From Stemphylium vesicarium (Eukaryota; Ascomycota; Dothideomycetes; Pleosporales; Pleosporaceae), in contig QXCR01000013.1 of the NCBI GenBank assembly GCA_004380135.1, positions 248,001 through 312,000 of the forward strand: a stretch of 64,000 nt of DNA, written 5' to 3'. Position 1 is the first letter of the stretch. Each line of letters opens with the position of its first letter. Under the pieces are notes generated by a model, which was not told where the DNA came from, made no database searches, and saw only the letters and a list, made by a program, of their open reading frames with translations. The position numbers and the translations under genes were made by a program. This document shows positions 24,032-36,083 of the stretch, piece by piece.

Positions 24032-27000
24032 TTAGCGACGAGGGCTAAAGGGTTGAGCGGCGCGAGTCATCTCGTTGCACTTAGTAACCAGTTGAGAAAT
24101 GGCGCGAAGGAGCGGGCTGCCGGGAGTGCTCTCGTTGAGTTGAATGTACGCAGTAGTTAAGCGCTGAACGACGACGTCCATGATCTTCGGGATGATGTCG
24201 CGAACTTCCGGATCCTATAAAGATATCAGCTGGAGTAGTCGATGGAGTATGTAATATACTTACGTTGGGGTTGACGCTTCTGAAGACAGCGTTGAGCCAG
24301 ACAAGACGCTGGGGCAGGTTGTTTTCCAAGGAATCAGAGACCACTGCACCAGTCGAGAGCGCGAGTAACGGGCTCACTTCGCTGAGGTACGCGGGGTCGC
24401 AGCGAACGAAGACTTCATCAAAGAGGGCAGCACTACGAGGGGATTGCAGCCATTGCATAGTACCCTGCTCGAAGTTGCCCTGCGACATGAGCCTATGAAT
24501 TGAGTCGATCTCAAGCTCCTCTGGAGACATCTGCTTTTGAGGAGAGCGAGTGACTTGAGGGGTGTCTTCTTCACGAGCGGCAGCCTGCGTTGGGCGCTCC
24601 TCAATGACCTGTTGCAACTTCGCAATCTGAGACTGGAGTTCGGATTGAGTCGCGACCATGGTTTGGATAGTCTCCAGGCAGGTGTGGACAGTCTCGGTCA
24701 GTTTGGCGATCTTAGCAGAGTCTTCGCGGCGCTGAGCGTGGGCTTGACGAAGCTCCCCACCGATCTGGCGCTCAACAAGGTTGGTGAGGTTCGTAATAGC
24801 CGGGTTGATGGCTGATCCGACTGAAGCAACGACCATGGGCTCAAAGCTGCCGGCGATCTTCTTCGAAATCTGGTCAGAAAGCGATTGAACGGTCTGGGGC
24901 TGTTTCAGAGCTCGAGCCACAGCATCAGGCACCTCCTTGGAAAGCTGGGGTCCCAAAACGGACTTGAGGTTGCTGTTAAGACCTTGCTCGACGGTAGCAG
25001 AGGTCTTTGCCAGTACTTCGGGAAGTAACACGTTGCGGATGTTGTCGTCAACCATCTTCCTGATGACACCTTCGACATTCTCGTTGAGCGTGCTAGAGAC
25101 CATGCGCAGAATCGCTTCTTGCTTAGCACCGTTCGCCGCATTCAGGACGCGCTTGTCCTCGTCGAATCGCTTGTACATGACATCTAACTCGCGAGAGAAG
25201 CCCTTGGTGATCTCGGCCTGTACCAATTCTCCGAGCTTCTTGGTATCGAAATCGCCAACAGGTACAGAGGCGGGCGCTGGGGCTTGCTGTTGGAAGTGTT
25301 TGTTCATGAGCTGCTTGGCCCACTCGGGCGCTTCAGTGGCAACAGCGGCAGCAGCCTTGGAAGACTCTGCCTCGACAGGTTCTTCGGCAGGAACTGGAGA
25401 CTTGGAGTGCGGTATCACCTGGACCGCTTGCGCGTATGACGGAGGCATCGCCGCAGGTGCACGAGTAGAAGTGGAAGCGACAGTCGATGGGGGTGCTGAT
25501 ACCTGGGATGCTGCCTCTGCGGCGGCCGAGCGCTTCTTCTTCTTCTTCTCGGACTTCTCGCTACCACCGTTCATAATGGCTGCGCGAGCCGCATCCTGCT
25601 TGCTCTCAACTTTGGCCAAGGTAGATGCACGTACGGCAGCCTCTGGGTTCATCGACTGCTTTGTTCCGTTGCTGCTTTCCCTCTTCAAAGTCTCGCGAGC
25701 AGAACGCTCAGACACAGACCTGGGTGCAGGTGTGTCGCCGGCAGTAGAAGACTCGTCGGTAACAGGCTGCGGTGTCTTGAGTTGCGAGATAGTGATAATG
25801 CCTTCTTCTTCAGCCTCCTTGGGATGAATGGGTTCACCCTCCTTCTTCCAGCCAAGGTCACTTCGACGGATGCGCAGGACGCAGACGCCCTTGGAGTACA
25901 TAACGTACAACTCAAACAGAGCAGCGTTTTCCGGGTCATCCACGTCTGCAGGACCGGCAGGCTCATTGAGCATGTGTAGGCTCCTAATCTGACCCTTCGA
26001 GGCGAACGAGTACTCCGTGATGCTTGTCATGATGGCCGTAGCATTGACCGGAGGCAGAGGATTCTGGCCCTTGTCGCCCTTGTTCGCCAGACGGGAGATA
26101 TAGGCAGCTTGGCTCAGAACAGGTAGGTTGTAACGCGGGCAGGAAACATGAACAAAGAAGATGGAGTTCCTCGTGGGATGAGCCACGGCCATGATACCAG
26201 TCCGGGGATGGAAGGATACACTGCAAATAGCGTCTGACTCATTCTCGTGTGGTAGGTGAATCTCTTGAACCGCCTTGTTGAGGCCAAGGTCCCAAAGCTG
26301 GAAGGCATGGTTTTGCTTCATACCGACCATGACGTATCGCAGCGCAATACCCTTAGTATATGGCTTGTCCTTGTCAAAGAAGAAGACGGAAGTAGGCCAC
26401 GATTTGGCATTCGGGGTGGTGGTGTGGAACTCGAGCAGCGTCTCGGACACCTCGACCTGGCGTGGTGGGCTACGAGGGTTACCCAGGTCAGGCTCTGTCA
26501 GAGTGCGGATGTCCCAGAAGCGCATGCGTCCAGCCTTGTCCAATGACACGATGATGGTGTCATCCTCGCTGAAAGTAAAGTCTTTGCCAGCCTTGCCGGT
26601 GAGGATCTTGAGGGAGCGCTCCTTGAGGTACTTCTCGGTATGACAGATACGGCTCTTGGTGCGAGCATACTCTGCAGCAACTCGAGGGAAGACGATGTGA
26701 ATCGACTTGCCTCTGCCAACAGCGAAAAACTCAGGGTGACGCGATGATGGCTTAGCGCGTGTCTTGAGCTGGCCTCCAGATGTGTTATCATCCTGGGACG
26801 GCGACGGGGGAAGCATCAAGCCCTGAGAATCAAGGTTCTCGCCGAACTGGTCCTCACGAGCAGGCTCTAGAGAAGTCCAGAAGACAGTACCGTTGACTCC
26901 AATGCCGAGGATACTCTCAAGGGCGTGCTGGGATTCATCTGCAGCGGTGCAGAGGGCAATGTTGAAGATGCGCTCTTGGTGGTTCTCGAACACTTGGCGG

Positions 27001-28460
27001 TATTGTCCGTTTTCTTGACGAATGATGCGGAAACCACCCTTCTTAACAAGGGCATAGACGATGAAGTTCTTGCTAGCAGAGACGAGGGACCGGTCGATCT
27101 GGTCAAAGTCCTTCTTCAAGCGAGCAATGTCCATGAACAACTCGTTGGCAAAGTAGAGATTGCGAGGTGGCATCTGATTGACTTGGATCGAAGCAAAGGC
27201 GCGCATGGGGAACCTATAGACTATTACCGTCCGGTCTTCACCCTTGGCGAGGCTCTCTTCGGCTTCAGCGGTCTCCCAGTTCTCGGCGACGTTGTCTTCG
27301 GTAATCTCAGTAGCGACCTCCTTCAAGGCGGCAGCGAGAGGCTTGGGAAGGGTGGCCTCAATCTCCTTGGCCTTGGCGGCATCGTCGAATTCCTCTTTGA
27401 TCTCAGTGGCGATTTCGTTCATAGCCTCCTGAATCTCGGGAAGGTCCTCCTGCAGCTCATCAGCCAATGGTGTAGCTGACTTGCCCTCGGCTTCGGCAAG
27501 CGCGTCCTCAACCTGCTGGCCAACCTGCTCGCCTAGGTCGCTCACAGCCTCAGCGACAGTTTCGTGTACATGGGCCGGAGCTTCCTCGTGGGCAGGCGGG
27601 AGGGGCGCCTCGGAAGTGTTCTTCTTGAGAATCTCGACCTTTGGCGCGGGCGGCTTAGAGCCTTGTTGGATCGGGGTGCGGTTGCGCGGACTTGCAGCTT
27701 CGAGTTGATCGAAGGGGTTGACGTAGGTGAACTTGGGAGCGAGCGAAGTGGGTTCTGGCTGGAATCGCGCAGAAGGCTCACGTCCGTCAGAGCCAAAGAC
27801 CCTCATGGGTGACCTCATGGGCGAGGCAGAGGCTCCCGGCGTGTGGACGGCGGGGTCGGAGGGCACCTGCTCCAGCTCAGCGTCGGCGAGGTCCTGCGCG
27901 AGATCGTCCACAACCGTTTCAGGCTTGTTGGACGCAGCTGGCGGAGAAAGCACCGAGGCGGCGCGAGATGAGCGACCGCTGGACTGGGCTGGCTTGGGGT
28001 GGTTGAGCAGGCGCAGAAGCAGATCCTGCGGGTTTTGCTGCTGCGAGGACGCGGGCGAGTGCATGGCCTGGGCTTGCGAGGGAGCGCTCTGCGAGGGCGT
28101 CCTGCTGCCGCCCATCATGCTTGCCATGAGGTCCGACGACTGCGTCTGGGCCTGCGACTGCTGCGAAACGCGTCTGGGCTGGCCGGCGCCAGACTGCGAA
28201 TTGAAGCGCAGCAGGTTGAGGAGGTTGGTCGACTGTTGCTGCGGCGTCTGTTGCGACACATGGCTCTGTTCGGGCGCTGGAGTGGTCGCCATGGATGTGT
28301 TGGGCGACATGACGGCAGACTGGTGGTGAGGCTGCGGGCCGCTCGGAGAGGGAGAGAAAAGAGGCGAGGAAACGGAGGGCTGTTGGTAGCCAGCTGGTTG
28401 CTGTTGGTTGCCAGAGCCGCCACTTTGGAGCCGTGCAAACAGCTCCTGCAGGTCCGCCAT
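24032..28460 (-). CDS. EDC4/Ge-1-like mRNA decapping scaffold
   Basis: A 1459-residue protein from two exons (minus: 28460-24264 and 24214-24032; intron 49 bp). Reading through the intron would give a wrong tail; splicing restores a conserved C-terminal helix. The N-terminal 400 residues are Gln/Ser/Pro-rich. A WD40 beta-propeller region follows (about 400-870, with segments such as RFWDIRTL and HPRTGIMAVAHP). Then come a basic KKKKKRS patch, a disordered linker and long coiled coils (about 1100-1330). The C-terminal helical domain (about 1345-1459) begins near SPEELEIDSIHRLMSQGNFEQ. This order matches metazoan EDC4/Ge-1 and the related fungal Pdc1-type factors, which join Dcp1-Dcp2 in P-bodies. 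The role in decapping is inferred from family. Confidence 0.88.
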
Positions 28461-29143
28461 GGTGAAGGAGACTAGGGCAGATCTGCTCGACTGTCAGCAA
28501 ATGCGGTAAAGGTACAGTCACAGCTACTGTTGATGCGATGCTGACGACACGGCCAACCTACTTTACTCAAGACCCAAAATTCGCGTGCGTGGCCGAAGCC
28601 CAGATTACTTGAATCGCGCAAAGCCGAACCGTTATCGCAGTATTTTTGAACAAGAGAAGAGCTGGCGAGCAGACGAGAAAATGAAAAATGACGGGCTGCG
28701 ATGAAGCGCAGATGTCAATTGACGTGCAAGTGGAAGGGTGGTTGACAAGTTCAAGGTGAGTTGGTTGGCGCCGGCACTCAAGCTAGGCTAGCGCAGCTTG
28801 GACGCCGCGGGTGGACCGCTGTGACACTTCACCACATCATCACAGCGAGTCGCATGTCTATACTGCGCCTCTGATTCATACATAGATCGTATGATTACTT
28901 GTCACTCTCCCTTCTATTGGCCACTGATGTTCTCGACATTGACTCATGGGGACGGCTAATGTACTGAAGCGCCAGCTCACAAGAAGATGTACCTTCATTT
29001 GAGACAGACTGCATTCATTTGTTACAACAATTATATTATACACAGTTTGAAGAAGAAGAATAAAACAATCGGTCGCCCTTGATCTCCGTCCAAGTAGCAG
29101 CGCCTGACTCGACGACACCATCTCTACACATCAAGTACATTCT
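28461..29143. other. EDC4-like gene promoter and chitin deacetylase 3' flank
   Basis: The two minus-strand genes are separated by 683 bp. No gene or repeat was recognised. Confidence 0.5.
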
Positions 29144-31355
29144 TTACCAGCAGGTACCAAACTTGCTCTGGCATCCCAGCATCTTCATGCAGGAGGTGAT
29201 GCCGTAGCCGCATCGTCCACTCTTGCTGCAGCAGTTGCCGAAAACGTAGTTCTTGCAAGTAAAGCCCGTGCTTCCGCCGCAACGTCCGTTGGTTGACGTC
29301 TTCAGAGGAGCGGCAGATGTAGGTGTCGGGGCAGCCGAGGTTCGTGTGCTGGTAGTGCTGGCACGGGTGGATGTAGAGGCCGGGCGGGTAGACGTGGTCA
29401 AGCTGCGCGTCGAGGAGGACACGACCGGGCTGCGTGACGAGGTAATCGCAGGCACAGCGGGACCCGTGGCAGATTCCGACGTGCATTTACCGAGGAGAGG
29501 GTTGCAGCCAGTTCCGCAGTGGTCAACGCTGGCGCCACACCATCCATACTGAGAGCAGCATTCACCCTCAAAGTAGCCGATGCAAGAGTAGCCATTAGCG
29601 CCACCACACGAGCCGTCGGTAGACATGACACCGTTGGGAAGTGCACTGGGCATGACACTGGGCGCAGCGGGACTGGATGTCGATCGAGCAGACGCCGATT
29701 GGGATGCGCCGGTGCTTACGGAAGGAGCAGCACTCGACGAAGAAATGCCGCACTTTCCAAACCCGCTCTGGCAACCTGTTCCGCAGTGGCCGTCGGTGTT
29801 TCCGCAAAAGCCGTACTGGGAACAGCATTCACCCTGAGAAAATCCTGTCAGTTTGATTAACCAATGACATACTCGACGATCTTGTCAAGTCTTACCGAGA
29901 CATGTGAAGCCAGCAGCAGAGCCGCAGGTGCTGTCAGGAGACACTCCAGTAGGAGTAGCGACGGCGCCATTGGAAGTGGCACTTGATGCACCTGCAGAGG
30001 TGGCGGATCCAGAAGGCGGCGTGAAGACGGATGAGGAGGCAGGTCTGTCGGTAGGAGTGCGGTACCAGTTCGCCTCTGGCTCGCCCATGCATTCGCCCAA
30101 CGTAACGAGCTTGTATCCCTTCTTGGTCATCACTTCAAGCATGTGTCCTGTGAGGTTCTGTGCTGTCTGCTGGTGGATATCGTGGGCAATAGCATGGAAG
30201 TTGTCTACAGCAGGGTTGCTGGGATCGATAGCGGCGTCAACCCTGTTCTTAGCGTTTTGGATCAGATCAGGCGTTACATTGTTGTAGTCTAGACTCTATT
30301 AGCAAGTGCATTGGGATCAGGAAAACATGAGCTGGCTAACCGTCGGTACTAGGTGACATGTTAGTGCCGGTCTTGAATTAATGGGTTAGAAGATACTTAC
30401 TCAAGATCGAAGTAGGAGACTACGTATCCCAAATCGGCAAGATCCTGTTGACATCCCGATGCAGGGGTACAAGAGGAGTAGGGTGGTCGCATGTACGTGG
30501 GAAATTTACCCATGATGTTTGTCAGGGCCATCTAGAGTGAAAAAAATTAAGTCAGTGAAAGTCTCATATGCGCCATGTGAGAACAGCACTCACCTCGTTC
30601 CTGACCATCTGGTCGTATCGCTGCTCCTTGGTAATGGTGCTAAGATCTTGATGCGACCAAGTGTGGCTAGCGACTTGATGTCCTTCGGCAATCATGCGAG
30701 AGATGATCGCAGACCAGCCCTTGCTCTTGTCATCGATAGCACCTTTGTTGATGTTGATACCGGTGACGAAGAAAGTGGCTTTAGCACCGTATGACTTGAA
30801 CTGATCCAACACGTCGTTGGTGTAGATGTAAGGACCGTCATCATAGGTAATTGCGATCGTGCCAGGGGTGACACAGTCGTAGATGCCCTCTCCGCCGTAA
30901 ACCTGGTTGCCGAGCTTGGTACGGGGGGTGTTGCGGGTGCTACCTCCAGAAGGAACCTGGTTGGCATCACAAGCAGGGCCGTATTGGAATTGACAGTCTG
31001 GTGCTATGCAGTAGTCCGCTAATCAGGCCAATGAAGTTAGCATTCCACTCACATCCACCGGATAAATGGAAGTCTTACGTCCTTGTCCGCAATAACCTGC
31101 CGTGGAGCAGCAGTATCCTTCAGCACAGGTTGCGCCATTGGCAACGGGCCCGCATCGTCCATCTGCGCCGCCTTGACGCTTGTTCAAATGCTGCTCAGGG
31201 GCACCCTCAACATTGCGACCGTTGAGGATGTTTCTGCTCCTCAATCTACCAAGGTCCTTGAACCCTGCTCCAACGATCTTAGGAATGTGGCCACCAGCAT
31301 GAGCAGCCACGAGTGGCGCAACAAGCAGGGCTGCGGAGAGTTTGGTGAAGCGCAT
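29144..31355 (-). CDS. Chitin deacetylase (CE4) with four CBM18 modules
   Basis: A 644-residue secreted enzyme that removes acetyl groups from chitin to give chitosan. Exons (minus): 31355-31079, 31018-30594, 30531-30401, 30341-30348 (8 nt), 30288-29896, 29844-29144; introns 51-62 bp. A signal peptide covers about residues 1-18. One CBM18 chitin-binding module precedes the catalytic domain (about 66-105). The NodB domain (about 140-345) has TYDDGPY (150-156), SHTWSH (His211, His215), RPPY near 249-252 and AHD (316-317). Three more CBM18 modules follow (about 401-443, 488-530, 597-644) on Ser/Thr-rich linkers. Each has the paired-Cys core such as GECCSQYG. No GPI signal is evident. The 8-nt exon is needed to keep frame and to give the DTDDYNN segment. 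Likely roles are wall remodelling or hiding chitin oligomers from host receptors, which is inference. Confidence 0.93.
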
Positions 31356-33295
31356 TGTCCTGATTAGTCAAGAACAGTCGACCTGGAATATTTCGATAGA
31401 ATACGATTCTGAATACGAGCGAGTGTATGAAGGTGAGTGATCGACCAGTATTATGTACGATGAAAGTAAGAGGATGTTTAAACGAGTGACTGGACCCTTC
31501 GAACGGGTAGGTTGTGGAAGAGTGACCAAGAAGCAAAGACAACACAGGTCCCAGCACCCGGGATATATACCTACTCACGCACAGCCTGGATACCATTGGC
31601 GTGCCCAGATATTGGGAAAGGAACGACTTCGACGCCTGTCCAGCGTGTAGCGGGCTTGGCTATGGATGGCCGAGCCGCAGCGCGTGTCAGATCTTGCGAT
31701 GGCTGATGCAGGAGGTAGCCGACGTTGAGCCCAACTCATGTAGTCAGTAATTAGGTCCCATTTGCTCTAGCGACTAGTCAAATCATGTAAGCCGGACGTC
31801 CCCCTTTACGAAGCATGCAAGGGATCCGTGGTGCTTTTTGGGGATGGTCATAAGAGATTCCCTGCTCGGGCCGTACTGTAGAAGATCTCATTCATGAGAA
31901 TGCTGACAGCGATACTGCGCAGTTTAATCGTACATCGAAAGGGTAGGGGCTGTGTCTGCCCTGGCCAAGAACTACCCCTGGTCTCGTCTCCGGATCGGGA
32001 TGCAGATCTCGTTAGCGCCCGCGGTTCGCGTAAAAAAAGATCCGTGATTCCATCTCTGGAGTTCTCGGGTCCTACTCCAGGTTTCTGGTCAGGGGTGCAC
32101 ATTGTAGCTCATCTGCCTGCGGGCATGCGATTGCCTCATCCCGTCAAGCCAGCAGCTTCTTTCTTGCTGCAGCAGTATCGATTTCACTACAGTACATGAG
32201 CATCACTGCGATTGCCTGTCGATACCGTCGTTGAGGCGAGTAAGCACAGTCTTGCTTAGAGCTATAACAAGGCCGAAGAAGAGTTCGCCGCCGCCGTTTC
32301 GAATGGCGATAGGGGTGCCTAGCCGGCATGGTTCGCCGGCGTTTTCAAGGACTGCGATACGGGCTGCGATAGCTTCTTACCAACTACTGCGACATGACGG
32401 TATCCAGAAGTGGCAAATGCATGTTTCAATGGGAATTCCATTGTGGAAGAGATTGGGCGCGCCTATGACTGCAGTTGGTATATGACGATGCCGGTAGGAT
32501 GGCGTGATAGGGCGATGCTTGGGCAAGCCTTGGCCTCTGCCTTTTAGCCTAGTAGATGAGTGATCGGATATCCTCTTCGTACCGGATGTTTGCCATTGGC
32601 CGCTCTCCGAATCTCCGAATCTCCGGGGCTTCCGCTTCAACCTGTGTTGTACGGATAATCTCAAAGAATGCGCTTACGAACAGAGTTGCGGAGAGCACCG
32701 TCGCACACAGCCGTTCGCAGGGTATCGCTGTACAGATTAGCTCTATATAACTGTTAATGAAGGTCGACGTATTCCGAGGTTGGAATGCTTCCGCTGTGGT
32801 CGTCTCATTCTCTTTACAAGAAGGTCCATTCACCAGGGAACACTCGAGCCAGCTTGGATTTGTCGCAACTGCGCTTCGTCAGCGATTTTGACAACCAACT
32901 GCGCTTTGTCAGCGGCTTTAGCGGACCGACTGCGGTCTGAATCTTCTCGTCGAGTGCCCAGGTGTGGGGAACGAAGACGATTGCAGTAGCATCGAGTGAG
33001 CTTAAGGGTGAGAAACTTGCCCAAACTTCAAATCGAACAAAAATCTTCTCTAGCAGCAGCACATCATACTGTACTGCAGGCTTAAGCTTGCCGCTTTGCA
33101 CACTGTTATAATTGTCGTGGAAAAGTCATGGTCTGGCTGTAGGCCTCTCAAGCGATGCGTTCCCAAGAGACGGGCTTGGCGCGCCGAGGTCCGAGCTCTG
33201 CACACTGTCGCGTGGTCTGCCGGGCAAAAAAAAGTCCTCCGGCCTCACCACCACCCCTGAGGACCACGACACGACCTTCGCCACGGCAAAAAGGA
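31356..33295. other. Gene-poor interval upstream of the chitin deacetylase
   Basis: A TATATAT box at about 31562-31570 lies roughly 200 bp upstream of the deacetylase ATG. The remaining 1.7 kb has only short frames. One minus frame (32549-32833, 94 codons) has a protein-like hydrophobic stretch but no context to support it. A near-duplicate of about 18 bp (AACTGCGCTTYGTCAGCG) occurs twice around 32868-32915. Confidence 0.4.
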
Positions 33296-33407
33296 TGGAC
33301 TTGCAGGGAATCGAACCCTGGACCACTCCCAAGCTAGATGCTGTGTTGTTTGAAGAGCGCAGATCATTAGATGCTAAGGGAGTATTATACCACTAAACCA
33401 CAAGCCC
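33296..33407 (-). tRNA. tRNA-Ala (AGC) with a 40-nt intron
   Basis: On the minus strand the acceptor arms GGGCTTG (33407-33401) and CAAGTCC (33303-33297) pair fully and include a G3-U70 wobble, the main identity element of tRNA-Ala; the discriminator base is A (33296). The anticodon stem CTCCC/GGGAG encloses loop TTAGCA plus T, giving anticodon AGC at 33375-33373. A 40-nt intron (33371-33332) sits one base after the anticodon, the standard position. The T-arm CAGGG-TTCGATT-CCCTG is perfect and acts as B box. A run of five T follows as Pol III terminator. The D-arm is slightly irregular (one T-T mismatch). Confidence 0.85.
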
Positions 33408-36083
33408 GATTTTCAAGCTTGTTGTTGCTTGATTTGATGGAAATTTGAGCGACTGACGGATTTATATTAGCAGTAAAATCTTCGGTTCTGACGTAGGATT
33501 GGAACCTTTGGCCGGAAGTGGGTCGGATGCGGTCGAGACACACAGGGTGGAGACATGCATCCAGACTAGGGAACCGATCTCGAACCTATGGATGCCCCTT
33601 GCAGACCTGCAGCAAAAATGTCTGCCTTCTGCCTTCGTGTTTAGGGTTTTCGCCGTGGTCGGCGGAGCTCTCGTGTAACCATGCTGTTCAGCTAGCTTCC
33701 CTTTGATCTCTTCAACCTCCGTGTCGACTGCAACGTTGACGGACGTGTTCATGGCCTCGATGTTATGCTCGTGCGATAGCAGTGAACTGAGCCGATGGGT
33801 ATGGATTTTCTTTTCTATCGCCATGTAAATGTTAGTAAGAGTAGGGCTTCGGATTTCAAACCACTCACCCTGTCAAAAATACCTCGGGGCACGTTACCTG
33901 CATCGTTTCATCCTTCCCAACCCATTTGGCTCCTTTTTCGTTAGACCTTAGTGACCAGCGAGCACAACGATGTAGAGGTAGGAACTGAGTGTTAACTGTA
34001 ATCTAGGATAGCGATTCATCTACTATCTGCCTCTTGAGTCTTCATTCGTTTCACCTACTTCACTATTCCTCTTACTTTCTCACTTTCTTCTTGTGCTGTT
34101 TTGGGTCGCCCATTACTCTCGCATAATTCCCGACCATAGTTTCCGATTTGGCATCCGCTTCGCCTGCGACTTCTCGGTTTAGTTTGAGACTGCTGCTGTG
34201 TCAAGAGGGGTAGGGTCGTCCCCGATTGCTATGCTGCTTGAGTTGCTGCGCGCTAGATGATTCTGCTAGTTTATCGAGCTCGTATCTAGCTACCCGGTTA
34301 GATGAGTAGAGTAGTATCTCTGGGGTGCAAGTGTATGTGTGGGTAGCGGATGGGTGTGCGTGAAAGCTTTGTGGTGTTGGGAGCAAACTTCCCTGTGCCG
34401 CTTAGTGGAAGGGGAAGGAACGACGTGAGGAAGGAACGACACCTCGCATGAGCCCTTCTGAATATGACATGTCGGTACAGAAGCAAAATGCTGCCCAGGT
34501 GATGCTTGCATTATCGCAGCAACCTGACTGATTTCTTCCGAGGCTACTACATTTCACTGTTTTGGTTTTTCCGTTTGGCTCATCACCTTCTAGCCCTCCC
34601 TCACACGCTCCATGCTATTCCAACCTTATCTACAGCATCAAAACTCCCTCACATTAATCGCTAAGGCTATCGAGGAATTTTTCCTTTCCTTGGCACGAAT
34701 CTGCAAGAGTGGTGAATATGAAGGACGTGATTCTAGTTACGAAAAACACAAAACAATTGGACTTTACGAAAGCTACTGCTACACTACACTGTGATAACAC
34801 AGCGGCCCAAGATAACGTGATGCAAACGCTAGAATACAGTCATAGTGTGTTGACAGCTCTTGTCATCCAGCACTTGAATGTTTGTAGGTTGAGGTCAGTG
34901 TTATTCTCAAGGGCTCCTCCTAAATGGCTTCATAAGGTGTGCAAATTGATCGGTATTGCCTCTTATCCGCCATCACGCATGTAGTTGAATCGCGTCAGTA
35001 GTATACTAAAATGTCGCAAAAAATACAGGATTACGCTGTCGTGTGCAGCGAGTTCTACGGCAAGCATGCTACCTTCCATTCAGCCGAGACAATGCTCTTG
35101 CGCAGGCCGTTGAAAGATAAACCCGAATGAACACACTGCGGTCGAATGTAGAGTATCACTACAACATGATCACCAGCCTTTCCATCAGTGATGCTAAGGT
35201 CCTCGTCGCGACATCCTCATCCATGTCCATGCATCAACGCTGTAGCCCTGTGAAGGCTGAAAAGGCGCTTGTCGGTGGGGCGAGCGGATTCTAGAACTTC
35301 AAAGGTCCAACTGGGAATGCACCAAGCCTAGAGCGATTTTAATAGCGGAACAGTCCGTCGATTAGCCTTAGAATGCGCATTCAGGAAGAAGTTGCAAAAG
35401 AGGCGCTAATGCAATTGCGCCAGCATAACTGTTCATTGTTCTCCCTGATATATTCGACCCACTCGGCCCTGCTAAACGGCGATAATATTATTTGCATGTC
35501 ACGCCACCACGTGTGCGATCGTTCGGTTACGCGATCTATCCACGCCCGGTTAGCTGCATGTGTAGGCAGAGATCTGCACGAGGCCTGTCAAGCGATGCTG
35601 CCTTCTCCAATGACGTTGAACCCTTCGCAGAGGACACCCCCAATCACACATGGATCCAAGCATAACCACACTGTACCGCGGACCGAGGGACAGTTCTTCC
35701 GGACCCTTACCGTACGCAAACCATAGTCAAAATGTCCCTCATTCCAGCAAACACCTCGACCCACACATTGGGAAGGAAAACGGTGAAGCTAGACCAAATT
35801 TCGCTTAGACTAGCGCAAACACAACCCGTGGGCAGATATTTTCAAATCGTTTTCGGTGCCCCTCGTTCCCTCCTACAACGATCCAAACCCCTCAGCTTCC
35901 GAATTAATCAATTGGCGGCAGTACGACTTGTGCGACTCTTTGAATCATATATTAGAAGGTACTATCTTCTAACGTCACTCCCTTACCTTTACGACACTTC
36001 AGTAAGAGCGATCCTGGCGTGGCGCCGCCTCTATAGAAGCAACCGCTGACAAACTTCAGGTCTCTTCCTAAAAACCAAACAAA
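33408..36083. other. Gene-poor interval upstream of the Gis2-like gene
   Basis: About 2.7 kb with no convincing gene. Frames such as 33462-33824 (minus) and 35373-35726 (plus) carry no domain and no splice support. Pyrimidine-rich stretches occur near 34030-34100. I found no terminal repeats that would mark a transposon. Confidence 0.4.

Noticed and set aside
24081..24263. Read-through C-terminus of the EDC4-like gene
   Set aside because: GTAAGT...ATAG borders at 24263-24215 remove it and give a conserved-looking helix ending at 24032.
32549..32833. 94-codon minus frame with a hydrophobic segment
   Set aside because: Short, isolated, with a small internal tandem duplication and no family match; may be a decayed fragment.
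33480..33560. Second tRNA-like T-arm beside the tRNA-Ala
   Set aside because: A GGTTCCAATCC-like box is present but no matching acceptor or anticodon stem could be built.
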